NCBI GenBank assembly: GCA_026770585.1
Contig: MU646735.1
Location: 230,525 to 246,104 of the forward strand
Reading direction: 5' to 3'
DNA: 15,580 nucleotides
Origin: Baffinella frigidus
Lineage: Eukaryota; Cryptophyceae; Cryptomonadales; Baffinellaceae
Positions within the stretch are counted from its first letter, which is position 1; each line of letters opens with the position of its first letter. Positions 7,617-14,475 of this stretch are shown one piece after another. Below the pieces are notes generated by a model. The model was given only the letters and a program-made list of their open reading frames with translations. It was not told where the DNA came from and ran no database searches. Made by a program: the position numbers and the translations under genes.

Positions 7617-8016
7617 GCCACCCGCACACAGGGGATACTCGCGAATGAGGACACGCACCGCCCTAGGATCCTACGGCGTGCCCATTCCTACGTCAGCCAG
7701 CAAGCACGCTTTTCTCGAATGGCTACCAAGAAGGCCAAGTTCTATTCCTTTCCGAGATTCTTTTCCGAGAAATCTACGAGCCAGCATCAGACACGCGGGC
7801 GTCGATTGAAACAAACACCTTTACTCTTTACACGAGACCACAGGCTTCAGACCTCTGCTCAAGATTTCAAGCTCTGCGCTCTAGCCTTCCCGCTCACTCC
7901 AAACACCACCGGCACTCCCAGACCCTCTTCCGAAAACCTTCACTCTACGCTACAGCTAGCACCCCCCCCCCTCGGCTCTCCCACCAAGGTGGCAAGGAGC
8001 GGAGCGTCGGACGTCT

Positions 8017-8517
8017 TCAGAACTTGGCGCCGTCATCGTCGCCATCGAGCAAAGCGCCCACATGCGGCAGGGGGGCGCTCGCGGCGCCTCCTGCGTCGTC
8101 TTCAAACATGAAGTCGAAGTTACTCGCGAGAGGCCCGTCGAGGTACTCCATCACCGCCTCGACACACGACTGCTCCCGGGGCGGCCCCTCCTCGAGCGGC
8201 GTGTCGCGGCCCTGCTCCCAGCAGCACGCCCCCGTCCTCGTCAGGCACTCCGGCATGGGCATCCCGATACAGATGGAGCCCCTTACTGGAGAGTCGAGCG
8301 GCGCGAAGGTCTTGTGCTGGAACGCCGGCACGGCACGTCCTGCCTCGCCACCGCCTCGCGTGTCGAGGGCTACCGAGCCATGCTGGAGCATGCCCACGGG
8401 CGCCGCGCTGGAGAAAACCGCGCCGAAAGGGTCGGGGCAGTCCCGGCGAAGCTCGGAAGATGCTCCGACTGTCGAGCTGGAAGAGGCGGTGGAAGAGAAG
8501 GAGACCTTTTTCGGCAT
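8017..8517 (-). CDS. RWP-RK paralogue lacking the DNA-binding domain
   Basis: Mirror copy of the gene at 3975-4826. It starts at the ATG equivalent to residue 9 of the full copy (3999) and has 166 residues. After MPKK it jumps to VSFSS: the 327 bases equivalent to 4011-4337 are missing, exactly 109 codons, so the frame is kept and the whole RWP-RK domain is gone. One G is shared at the junction. The retained Ser-rich and acidic parts differ at three residues (Thr to Ala, Ala to Ser, Arg to Ser). By my hand count there are four base changes in about 486. The first ATG of the full copy (3975) is CTG here, and the bases before the retained ATG carry a net +1 shift. If translated, it could not bind DNA by this domain; it may equally be a pseudogene. 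Confidence 0.75.
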   Translation of the reverse strand: MPKKVSFSSTASSSSTVGASSELRRDCPDPFGAVFSSAAPVGMLQHGSVALDTRGGGEAGRAVPAFQHKTFAPLDSPVRGSICIGMPMPECLTRTGACCWEQGRDTPLEEGPPREQSCVEAVMEYLDGPLASNFDFMFEDDAGGAASAPLPHVGALLDGDDDGAKF

Positions 8518-8639
8518 GTCCGTCGGAGCGTGGTGGGGGCAGCCTGCTGCGGAAACCCGGTGCCGCGAACGATACGCGCTCTGGAGGTCGGGGGCTGAGA
8601 TGCGTGTCGGATGGCAAGAAGCGTGAAGGTACGAAGAGC

Positions 8640-9262
8640 TTCGTAGAAGAACAAGACGATCGCTGAGCTGGCTATGAAAAAAAAAAGGAAAATACCGCGT
8701 GACCTGACCAAATACCCCTTGACCTGACCGATCAATAAGTGACCGCGAACAAGGATTTTTCTTGTAAAATTATGCACGAAAGTTACTACTCAATTCTTTC
8801 ATTCGTGTAGTAATTTTCGTTGCCAGCCAGCTTAAAATAAACGTACTTGTTCCCGAATTATGATGACGCGTGACCAGCCTCGAGTGTGCATAGATGGCTG
8901 TTAGTTGAGTCTTTTTAGCAGCAAACTCCGCGTGACCGTATCCGTTGATACGTACGAGCTCGTACCGGTGTCCGGGTCAGAATCGTGATTCTTTGCACCC
9001 ACCGGTGTGGAGGAATCTTCCAGAATTTCGGAACAAGATTGGAACAAGACAGATTCTGCAAGAGTCCCCTGGTCCCTGGCCAGGGGTGAGCCAGGGGTGA
9101 TGAGGCTGAACCTTGTCCAGGGGTGATCCGACCCAAATTCCAAGCCAACCCGAACTCTACAATAATACATGTACAAGGTACTTCGTACGAGCTCGTACGA
9201 AGCTTCGTACATGTACGTGTGTACAACAACCTCACAACCCGGACGCGGAGAATCGAAACCTC
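8640..9262. other. mirror patchwork with short palindromic motifs
   Basis: No supported gene. 8642-8704 matches the left flank of the RWP-RK gene (3835-3890). Beyond this lie CGCGTGAC motifs (8696, 8867, 8929), GTACGAGCTCGTAC (8952, 9185), three CCAGGGGTGA repeats (about 9080-9125), and the TCCGCGTCCGGG module (inverted at 9238-9262) shared with 3649. The ATAGATGGCTGTTAG module at 8889 matches the left arm near 3762. Confidence 0.6.
9181..9202. repeat. 22-bp perfect palindrome
   Basis: CTTCGTACGAG|CTCGTACGAAG contains the 14-mer GTACGAGCTCGTAC, which occurs three more times in the right arm (8952, 9551, 12990). A further GAAGCTTC and ACATGTAC palindrome follow directly. Confidence 0.9.
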
Positions 9263-9896
9263 AAAAGTCTCTCTTAAAGAACAGCAAGGGAGGGGTAGAT
9301 GTCTTATCCGGCAACCGCATACCATATCCTGCGGTTAAAATTCGGATCAAAGTTAATTATTTAAGGGAACATAATAGAACGACGCAGGACAGGAACGTTC
9401 CGCGTGACTGTCACGATACGGGTGTAAAAGCGAAACCCCCTACCGCGTGACTTCGCATAGATGGCTGTCAGCATCGGTTTTCCTGCCCGGGCGCGGAGAA
9501 TCGAAAGAAGTGAAACACCGGTCGCTTTGTTTTTTACAATACAAATTAATGTACGAGCTCGTACCACCACCAAACCTTTTTTACCACCGGTTCGTGTTCG
9601 TAGATCAACGACATGTGTACCCGGTACAACCCCCCCCCCTAAATTTAGCAGCTGCGGGACTTTATTTGAGAGATCATCTTACACGTATCCTTATGCCTCC
9701 CTGCATCAATCGAGAAGGCTCTCGAAGCCTTTCCGGTCCTGCGATGCTCTTTACCACAAGCCTTTTGTTGTCATCATGGAGGTAACATAAGATTGACTGT
9801 ATCCTTCGTTCCCCCCCCGGGCGCGGATGGCTCCAAAGGGTCAGCAAAGGTTCATTATTTTGTTGGGAACAATTTGGGAACATATTAGATGGGCAT
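9263..9896. other. right-arm-specific sequence without a supported gene
   Basis: Contains CGCGTGAC at 9401 and 9444, a second GCGCGGAGAATCGAAAG module (9489-9506), CATAGATGGCTGTCAG (9456), and GTACGAGCTCGTAC at 9551. Polycytosine runs lie near 9629 and 9811. Overlapping frames are short and in conflict. No counterpart in the left arm. Confidence 0.55.
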
Positions 9897-10010
9897 CACG
9901 TGACCCACGAAACCATGACCAAGGGTCTATTGTTTCCTCTTGAAACTGATGACCAAGGGTCCACGGATGACGTCATTTGTGGGGGGCACAGGATTTCCAA
10001 TACATCCAAT
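9897..10010 (+). promoter_or_regulatory. candidate promoter: CACGTG, TGACGTCA, two CCAAT
   Basis: CACGTGAC at 9897, a perfect CRE-type palindrome TGACGTCA at 9968-9975, and CCAAT at 9997 and 10006, all 150-270 bp before the ATG at 10166. Such sites are common in eukaryotic promoters. No clear TATA box is seen. Their grouping before an ORF is suggestive, not proof. Confidence 0.4.
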
Positions 10011-10165
10011 CCTGTTGCGGCCTCCTCGAAACCCTGCACAAACACCTGGCTCGACACGCTTCCACCTGCAGCTCTCATCGAAGCAGACCTTCCTCCTCTC
10101 ATCGACAGCGCTCATCAACGCGTCCCCCGCTCATCCAACGCGTTCCCCTCACCGACAGCACCACG

Positions 10166-10477
10166 ATGACCGCCTCCCTCCTCGCGGCACTCGCGTCCAT
10201 GGAGAATTCATTCCAGCGCGCCTCCGATGTGACGCCCCCCCCCGCCTGGCTCAACGCTCACGACGAGCGCCTGGTGCGCCGCCACTGGGCCACTCGCAGC
10301 ACCAGCATGGCGCCCGTCGAGGACAAGCTCACGAGCTCCTGGGATCTCCCGGAGAGCATCAAGGCGGCCTCGTCGTCCGACTCTACCGCCACGAGCATCG
10401 CGCCGACCTCGTCGTCCAAGTCCTCCGACTCCGCCGTCGATGGCGACGAGCGCCGTGGAGTACGAGCGCGTCGGTGA
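10166..10477 (+). CDS. small Ser-rich protein, function unknown
   Basis: Not recognised. The ATG at 10166 follows a C-rich, pyrimidine-rich leader with repeated CTCATCGA, and gives 103 residues. The frame is open further upstream (to 9977) but without a supported ATG. The first half has a possible helix and a Trp-containing stretch (AWLNAHDERLVRRHWATR). The second half is Ser/Thr/Ala-rich (ASSSDSTATSIAPTSSSKSS) and ends basic. A second plausible frame (ATG 10440 to stop 10565, 41 residues, SAVEYERVGERSGDTLSNDG) begins one frame over just before this one ends. That could mean a frameshifted or spliced longer gene. No similarity to the RWP-RK proteins is visible. Confidence 0.4.
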   Translation: MTASLLAALASMENSFQRASDVTPPPAWLNAHDERLVRRHWATRSTSMAPVEDKLTSSWDLPESIKAASSSDSTATSIAPTSSSKSSDSAVDGDERRGVRARR

Positions 10478-10565
10478 GCGTTCCGGTGACACTCTCTCGA
10501 ACGACGGCATCCTTGCGAGGGAGGCGACGGGGCGGCAAGGCGAGTTCCCTCGCACCACGCACTAG
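10440..10565 (+). CDS. possible downstream exon or frameshifted extension
   Basis: 41-residue frame from ATG 10440, in the +1 frame relative to the ORF ending at 10477. Its composition (balanced acidic and polar residues) looks more protein-like than the Arg-rich tail it overlaps. It may be the true C-terminus after a frameshift or an unseen splice, or chance. Confidence 0.2.
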   Translation: MATSAVEYERVGERSGDTLSNDGILAREATGRQGEFPRTTH

Positions 10566-10741
10566 CAGCTGAGCGCGCCGAGCTTTGCATCCCCCCGGCG
10601 CTCCTCAGTCTGAGGGGAGCTCGACGAACGCGTGTGGGGTGTCGAGTAATAAATCTGAGCGTACTGCCCGACTCGGTGTGGTGCCAGGGCGGATTCACCG
10701 TGAGCACGCAGATGAGAAGCACTCGAGGTTGCGACGCGGGA

Positions 10742-10882
10742 CCACCAGCCCTCCCAAGTGGCTCAAATGGTGCTCTGGAAGGTCTTCGATTTTACCTTGG
10801 ATCGGCTTCACTTTTGACCCCGATCCAAGGAAAATCGAAAATGCCCCAGAGCACTATTTGAGCCACCTCCAAGGGCTAGTGG
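10742..10882. repeat. long foldback (141 bp, ~60-bp stem)
   Basis: 10742-10803 pairs with 10821-10882: CAAGTGGCTCAAATGGTGCT against AGCACTATTTGAGCCACCTC, and CCTTGGATCGG against CCGATCCAAGG. A few mismatches and one-base shifts occur, with a loop of about 16-18 bases. Could be a MITE of another family or a small-RNA precursor. No TA-flanked ends of families A-C. Confidence 0.8.
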
Positions 10883-11019
10883 GAGGAGGGGGGTGGTGTA
10901 GCAGAGTGAGGGTTGCGCAGAGGCACAGAGCCAGAGTGGCGCAGAGGCGTTTTCCCAGGAAGAGGCGAGGAGAGAGCGCGTCGATGCTGCGGGTCAAGCA
11001 GTCTGACGAAGCCTAGCTC

Positions 11020-11222
11020 TGCCTCAGTCAGGTTGGCTAACTACAGGGGTACCTCACTCATAAGAAACTGCCCCCCCCCCGGGACTGCCAGAGGACCCTA
11101 GGCAATGTAGGCATATGCCTACTGTAGGGCCCTAGGGGGGGGTTGGTTCCTTGTGAGCGAGGTACCCCTGTACTCTGCCTCAGTCGGGTTGGCGAACTAC
11201 TCTGCCATAAGTCGGGTTGGTG
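11020..11222 (+). repeat. CTCTGCC...GGTTGGC tandem units split by a MITE
   Basis: GCTCTGCCTCAGTCAGGTTGGCTAAC (11020-) is followed, after the MITE at 11042-11172, by CTCTGCCTCAGTCGGGTTGGCGAACTA and a partial third unit from 11199. Related sequence lies at 1969-1990 in the outer block. Confidence 0.65.
11042..11172. mobile_element. palindromic MITE family A, copy 3
   Basis: 131 bp with the family ends (TACAGGGGTACCTCACTCAT and GAGCGAGGTACCCCTGTA). The next tandem unit gives the empty site: GGTTGGCGAACTACTCTGCC against GGTTGGCTAAC-TA-element-TA-CTCTGCC, which shows a TA target duplication directly. Confidence 0.9.
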
Positions 11223-11302
11223 GCAGGCAGTCTTGAGAGGAAGTTGCAAGCCACTTGGGGCAACCCCTACCAATCCAATGCACCTTCAGAGATCAGGTTT
11301 CA

Positions 11303-11351
11303 GGGTTCAGGGCTCAGGGTTCGGGGTTTAGGGTTCAGGGTTTGGGGTTGA
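11303..11351 (+). repeat. interstitial GGGTTTA-like heptamers, G-strand
   Basis: Seven 7-bp units in register (GGGTTCA, GGGCTCA, GGGTTCG, GGGTTTA, GGGTTCA, GGGTTTG, GGGTTGA). Orientation is opposite to the tract at 1-119. Confidence 0.85.
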
Positions 11352-11396
11352 CGCCAAGATGCTTGGACTACTGTTTAGGGACCTCACAGCAGGGCC

Positions 11397-11580
11397 ATCC
11401 TTTAGGTCCCTTACAGGGGTACCTCGCTCATAAGAAACCGCCTCCCCCTAGGACCACCGTAGGACCCTAGGCATAGGCCTACTGTAGGGTCCCTAGGGGG
11501 GGGCAGTTTCTTATGAGCGAGGTACCCCTGTAGGTCTCTTAGGTTCTTCGAGCTCCCGTCATAGACGGACATCGGAACTA
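11397..11580 (+). repeat. interspersed CCTTTAGGT repeat, copy 3, split by MITE
   Basis: CCTTTAGGTCCCT (11399-11411) and GGTCTCTTAGGTTCTTCGAG ... CATAGACGGACATCGGAAC (11533-) are the two halves of the repeat seen at 917 and 5078, separated by the MITE at 11412-11532. Confidence 0.65.
11412..11532. mobile_element. palindromic MITE family A, copy 4
   Basis: 121 bp, TA to TA, the best-preserved copy: TACAGGGGTACCTCGCTCAT at the left and its exact mirror at the right, with core CCTAGGCATAGGCCTACTGT. It is inserted in the CCTTTAGGT repeat, whose other copies give the empty site. Confidence 0.9.
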
Positions 11581-11932
11581 CTAGATGGGAAGGGGGTCAC
11601 TCGCACAAGTCAACTCTACTGGAGGCTCGAGTCAACTTTTGGAACTGGTTCTGTCTTGCGGATCCTGTCCACGGCCACTCGAGACTGGAAGAGGGACTAT
11701 TTTAAAATGTTTAAGTTTAAAGTCCTTTCCAAGTGAAGAAAAAAAGAATTGTGAAGTAATTTTCACACCAGTAGGGGCGTTGGTACACCGGTACCACTCG
11801 GTGGGCTGTGAGGGTTTCGTTGGGCCTGGATTCCAGGGTGATACGTGACCAATTTGCATCAAAAAAATACTTAAGGTCTGCAGGCAAGTGGACCGTGGAT
11901 GGTGCTAACATAAAGAGCCGTCACGCCTTTCC
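11581..11932. other. unassigned sequence, no supported gene
   Basis: About 350 bp without recognisable gene or repeat boundaries. GGAACTGGTTCTGTCTTGCGG (11639-) resembles 957-976 beside repeat copy 1. The short opposing frames share no motif with known families. Confidence 0.45.
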
Positions 11933-12089
11933 ACACAGTGGGCTTCGAAGGGATTTTCGGCCCATTTTGGGCCGAATTTCCGTCACCTGATCCGTAGGAA
12001 ACCCCCTACGACCCTACGGGTTTCCTACCGTAGGGTCCTAAGTCTTGTCGCCTAGGGGTTATTCGAAATCCCTTCGAAGACCGCTGTGT
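11933..12089. mobile_element. palindromic MITE family C, copy 1
   Basis: About 157 bp with inverted ends ACACAG...TTCGAAGGGATTTTCG and CGAAATCCCTTCGAA...CTGTGT. The core has CCTACCGTAGGGTCCTA and GTCTTGTCGCCTAGGGGTTA. Confidence 0.75.
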
Positions 12090-12257
12090 CGCTACGAAAT
12101 TGGCTACGCTTGTACGAAGGGATTTTCGGCCCAAATCGGGCTACCTTTCCGTTACTTTGTCCGTAGGAACCCCCCTATGTCCCTACGGATTGCCTACCGC
12201 AGGGTCGTAGGTCTTGTCGCTTGAGGGTTATCCGAAATCCCTTCGAAGTCCGCTGTG
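12090..12257. mobile_element. palindromic MITE family C, copy 2
   Basis: Direct repeat of copy 1: ACGAAGGGATTTTCGGCCCA (12114), GTCTTGTCGCTTGAGGGTTA, GAAATCCCTTCGAAGTCCGC. The left end is more diverged. Confidence 0.7.
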
Positions 12258-12259
12258 TG

Positions 12260-12662
12260 GCGGGCTTCGACGCGCTTTTCAGCGGCTCAGCCGCTGAGTT
12301 TTCGTTACGTTGTCCACCCAGGGGCCTTCATGGGCACACTTAATTATCGTAAGGTTTTATCTCCAGGTCACGCGGAAGGGTTTCGGACCAATATAAATGG
12401 ACGCGTAGGTGGTAAAGATGACAAATCTTAGCACGGGGGTGAAATACGCCCCTACCCATTTCAACCGCGACGTCTCTCATTTCACCGGGGGCCGGATCTC
12501 TTTTTAGATAGACGGCTGACCTCCTTATCGAATCTTCTCGATTTCCCTGCGTCTTTTGTATGTGTTCCTATCGAGTGTGCCCATGAAGGCCTCTGGGTGG
12601 ATAAGGTAACGGAAACTCGGGCTCGAGAAATAACGAGAGCCCGAAAAGCGCGTCGTAGCCCG
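12260..12662. mobile_element. ~400-bp element with ~80-90-bp inverted ends
   Basis: 12260-12340 pairs with 12574-12662: CGGGCTTCGACGCGCTTTTC against GAAAAGCGCGTCGTAGCCCG, and GGCCTTCATGGGCACAC against GTGTGCCCATGAAGGCC. The 233-bp interior has no ORF; it holds GTCACGCG (12367) and a CCAATATAAAT stretch (12388-12398). The outer ends resemble family C ends. Confidence 0.75.
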
Positions 12663-12837
12663 TTGTGTGGACAGCGGACTTCGGCGGGATTTTGAATAAC
12701 CCCTAAGCGACAAGACCTATGACCCTACGGTGGGCAATCCGTAGGGAAATAGGGGGGTTCCTACGGATATGGTAACGGAAACTCGGGCTCTCAGCGCCCG
12801 AAAATCCCTTCGTAGCCCGCTGTGTGGAGGTGACAAT
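12663..12837. mobile_element. palindromic MITE family C, copy 3, inverted
   Basis: Reverse orientation of copies 1 and 2 (TAACCCCTAAGCGACAAGAC, CGAAAATCCCTTCGTAGCCC, ending CTGTGTGG). With copy 2 it flanks the 12260-12662 element symmetrically. Confidence 0.7.
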
Positions 12838-12841
12838 AATT

Positions 12842-13037
12842 ACACAGAACGGAAAACCGGTTCCCCGGTCGACCGGGTGTAGGCCGGCCGGGCTGACCAC
12901 TTCCGGCCGGCCAGAACCGTCGACCGGCAGCCGGTCCGGCTGCCATTTTCCGCGCCCCCACGGTCGACCGGATTTTTCTGGTCGACCGGGTACGAGCTCG
13001 TACCGGCTTTCCGTTCTCACAGAACGGCGTTCTGTGA
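12842..13037. repeat. cluster of GTCGACCGG / GGCCGGCC palindromes
   Basis: ACAGAACGGAAAACCGG at the left end mirrors CCGGCTTTCCGTTCTCACAG at the right, giving a ~190-bp inverted-end unit. Inside are four GTCGACCGG sites, two GGCCGGCC sites, CCGGCAGCCGGTCCGGCTGCC and one GTACGAGCTCGTAC (12990). No coding potential is credible on either strand. Confidence 0.7.
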
Positions 13038-13481
13038 ACAAGTACGAAATGAAACGCGGGCAGGCCTGAGGAAAGTAGCCAATTTGGGCCAAAAAAGTCA
13101 AAAAGTAAACGGGTAATTGCCTCCGGCGGCGCTCCCGCGGGGGTCTTGCCAGACGGGCCAAAAGGAAGTTTAAGGCCACTTATTATGGTCGAATTATGGT
13201 CGATGAAAATTTGATTCTATCTGTTTTTACTACAGGTCACGCTTGTTTCCGGCTACTCGGTCACCAAATTCGAAATATCCTCGTACAAATCACAAATGTG
13301 TCCGACACGTTCTTTGACTGTTCTAGCGATCCGAAACCGGGTAATTCGTCCGGATTTTCAGTTGCCGATCGGCAAACTGATAATATGGGCCAAATTCTCC
13401 ATGAAGCAGTCACCTGGTGATAATTTCATGAGAAAATCGTATGCTGACAAACCGACAAAGGAGTGTTGGACACACATGTCA
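13038..13481. other. unassigned AT-richer sequence
   Basis: No gene is supported. Short frames at 13196-13420 and 13296-13595 lack motifs, and the second runs into the palindrome arm. GTCACGC occurs at 13236. The stretch is right-arm-specific. Confidence 0.45.
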
Positions 13482-13553
13482 CGGTGTACACATGCTACAA
13501 TGTACTCGGTCCTTCTATTCTACGTCCATCTAAACCGAGATCGAGAATTCCAC

Positions 13554-13579
13554 CTGACTGCCTTCATGAAGGCAGTCAG
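13554..13579. repeat. 26-bp perfect palindrome, right copy
   Basis: Identical to 3296-3321, in the corresponding position of the arm. Confidence 0.95.
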
Positions 13580-13871
13580 ATTTCCCATGTTGTGACCTGT
13601 TGCGTACATGTGTGGTAAAGAAGATTGGCTGACGAAAAGTTCCGTCTGAGATAATTTCCGGTCCATCTATTGTCGTGTCATCTGGGGAACCAGTCGGTGT
13701 TTTTAGCACCTTCCCAGGGATGTTAGACCGGTCGCCTATCGAAAGTTCGTTGTCATCACACCCCACCCGGGCACTTCAAGGGCTTTGCATCTCACACACA
13801 AAAAAAACAATCAACAACCATGCAATTTACTACACGAGGGGTTGACATTTACTACACGGAAGATGAAATTT

Positions 13872-13994
13872 TCTTCATACTGGTATCCTCCTGCAGGTGA
13901 TATATGACTCTGGGTAGGTGACTCTCTAGAGCATCTTTCTGCTCTCGCGTGTCGCCTCCCAGAGCCGTTGAGCCAACCAACCCTGAGTCTATCA
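13872..13994. other. 123-bp segment present only in the right outer block
   Basis: Lies between GATGAAATTT and ACTACAGGAAC, which are joined directly in the left copy. It contains CTCTGGG (13897-) and CCCAGAG (13968-) that could pair. It disrupts the upstream frame that is open in the left copy. Insertion here or deletion there cannot be separated. Confidence 0.7.
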
Positions 13995-14052
13995 ACTACA
14001 GGAACTCTAGAACAGAGGAAGGGGTCACATTTACCCGGACGCAACGAAGACG

Positions 14053-14475
14053 ATGCACAGCGCGCATGCTTCCATGCCCTCCGAAGAGCCCGCTACCTAC
14101 CCCGCGCAGACGATACAGGGCGCTGGCCACGCGGCAGGCGAGGCCGGCCGGCCTGCCTCGCCTGCCTCGAGAATTGAGGGCACACCAAGAAAGCTGGTGC
14201 GCTACAGGCGGAGGAATGCCGTGACGGAGAATGCCGTCGAGGCGATGGCCTGCATGATCGCGGCGATGGGGCACACGGAAATCGAGCCGGCGAGCCTGGG
14301 CAAGCGTCGCGCGGGGGCGACAACCTGGGGCCCCAGGTTGATTCGGGGGAGGATGGGGCAAGGAGCAGGCTACCACAGCGACGAGGCCATCACCGTGCAC
14401 GGCGACGGGGAGGAGCCCGGCTCGCCCCCTTCAGTTCCCCAAGACTTCTTCACCTCGACTGTGCAGCCTGCATAG
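14053..14475 (+). CDS. unrecognised 140-residue protein, right copy
   Basis: Mirror copy of the ORF at 2935-2513, same length and stop, with about four residue differences (Gly/Asp, Pro/Thr, Ile/Val, Gln/His). Survival of the frame in both copies is weak evidence, because the arms are nearly identical. The preceding sequence has two TTTACTAC repeats and the 123-bp right-specific segment. No known domain; a basic patch at residues about 50-59 (RKLVRYRRRN) precedes a predicted helix. The upstream ATG at 13820 meets a stop after about 25 codons. Confidence 0.45.
   Translation: MHSAHASMPSEEPATYPAQTIQGAGHAAGEAGRPASPASRIEGTPRKLVRYRRRNAVTENAVEAMACMIAAMGHTEIEPASLGKRRAGATTWGPRLIRGRMGQGAGYHSDEAITVHGDGEEPGSPPSVPQDFFTSTVQPA

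Noticed and set aside
8024-8626. 200-residue plus-strand frame opposite the short RWP-RK copy
   Set aside because: Shadow frame of the minus-strand gene. The left arm shows the same antisense frame opposite the RWP-RK gene, and it has no recognisable domain.
12703-13179. 158-residue minus-strand frame
   Set aside because: It runs through MITE C and the GTCGACCGG palindrome cluster, with a composition set by those repeats.
13890-14001. Intron (GTATCC ... CTACAG) in the right-arm ORF leader
   Set aside because: GT and AG borders can be picked, but they do not coincide with the ends of the 123-bp difference, and splicing would not restore the frame seen in the left copy.
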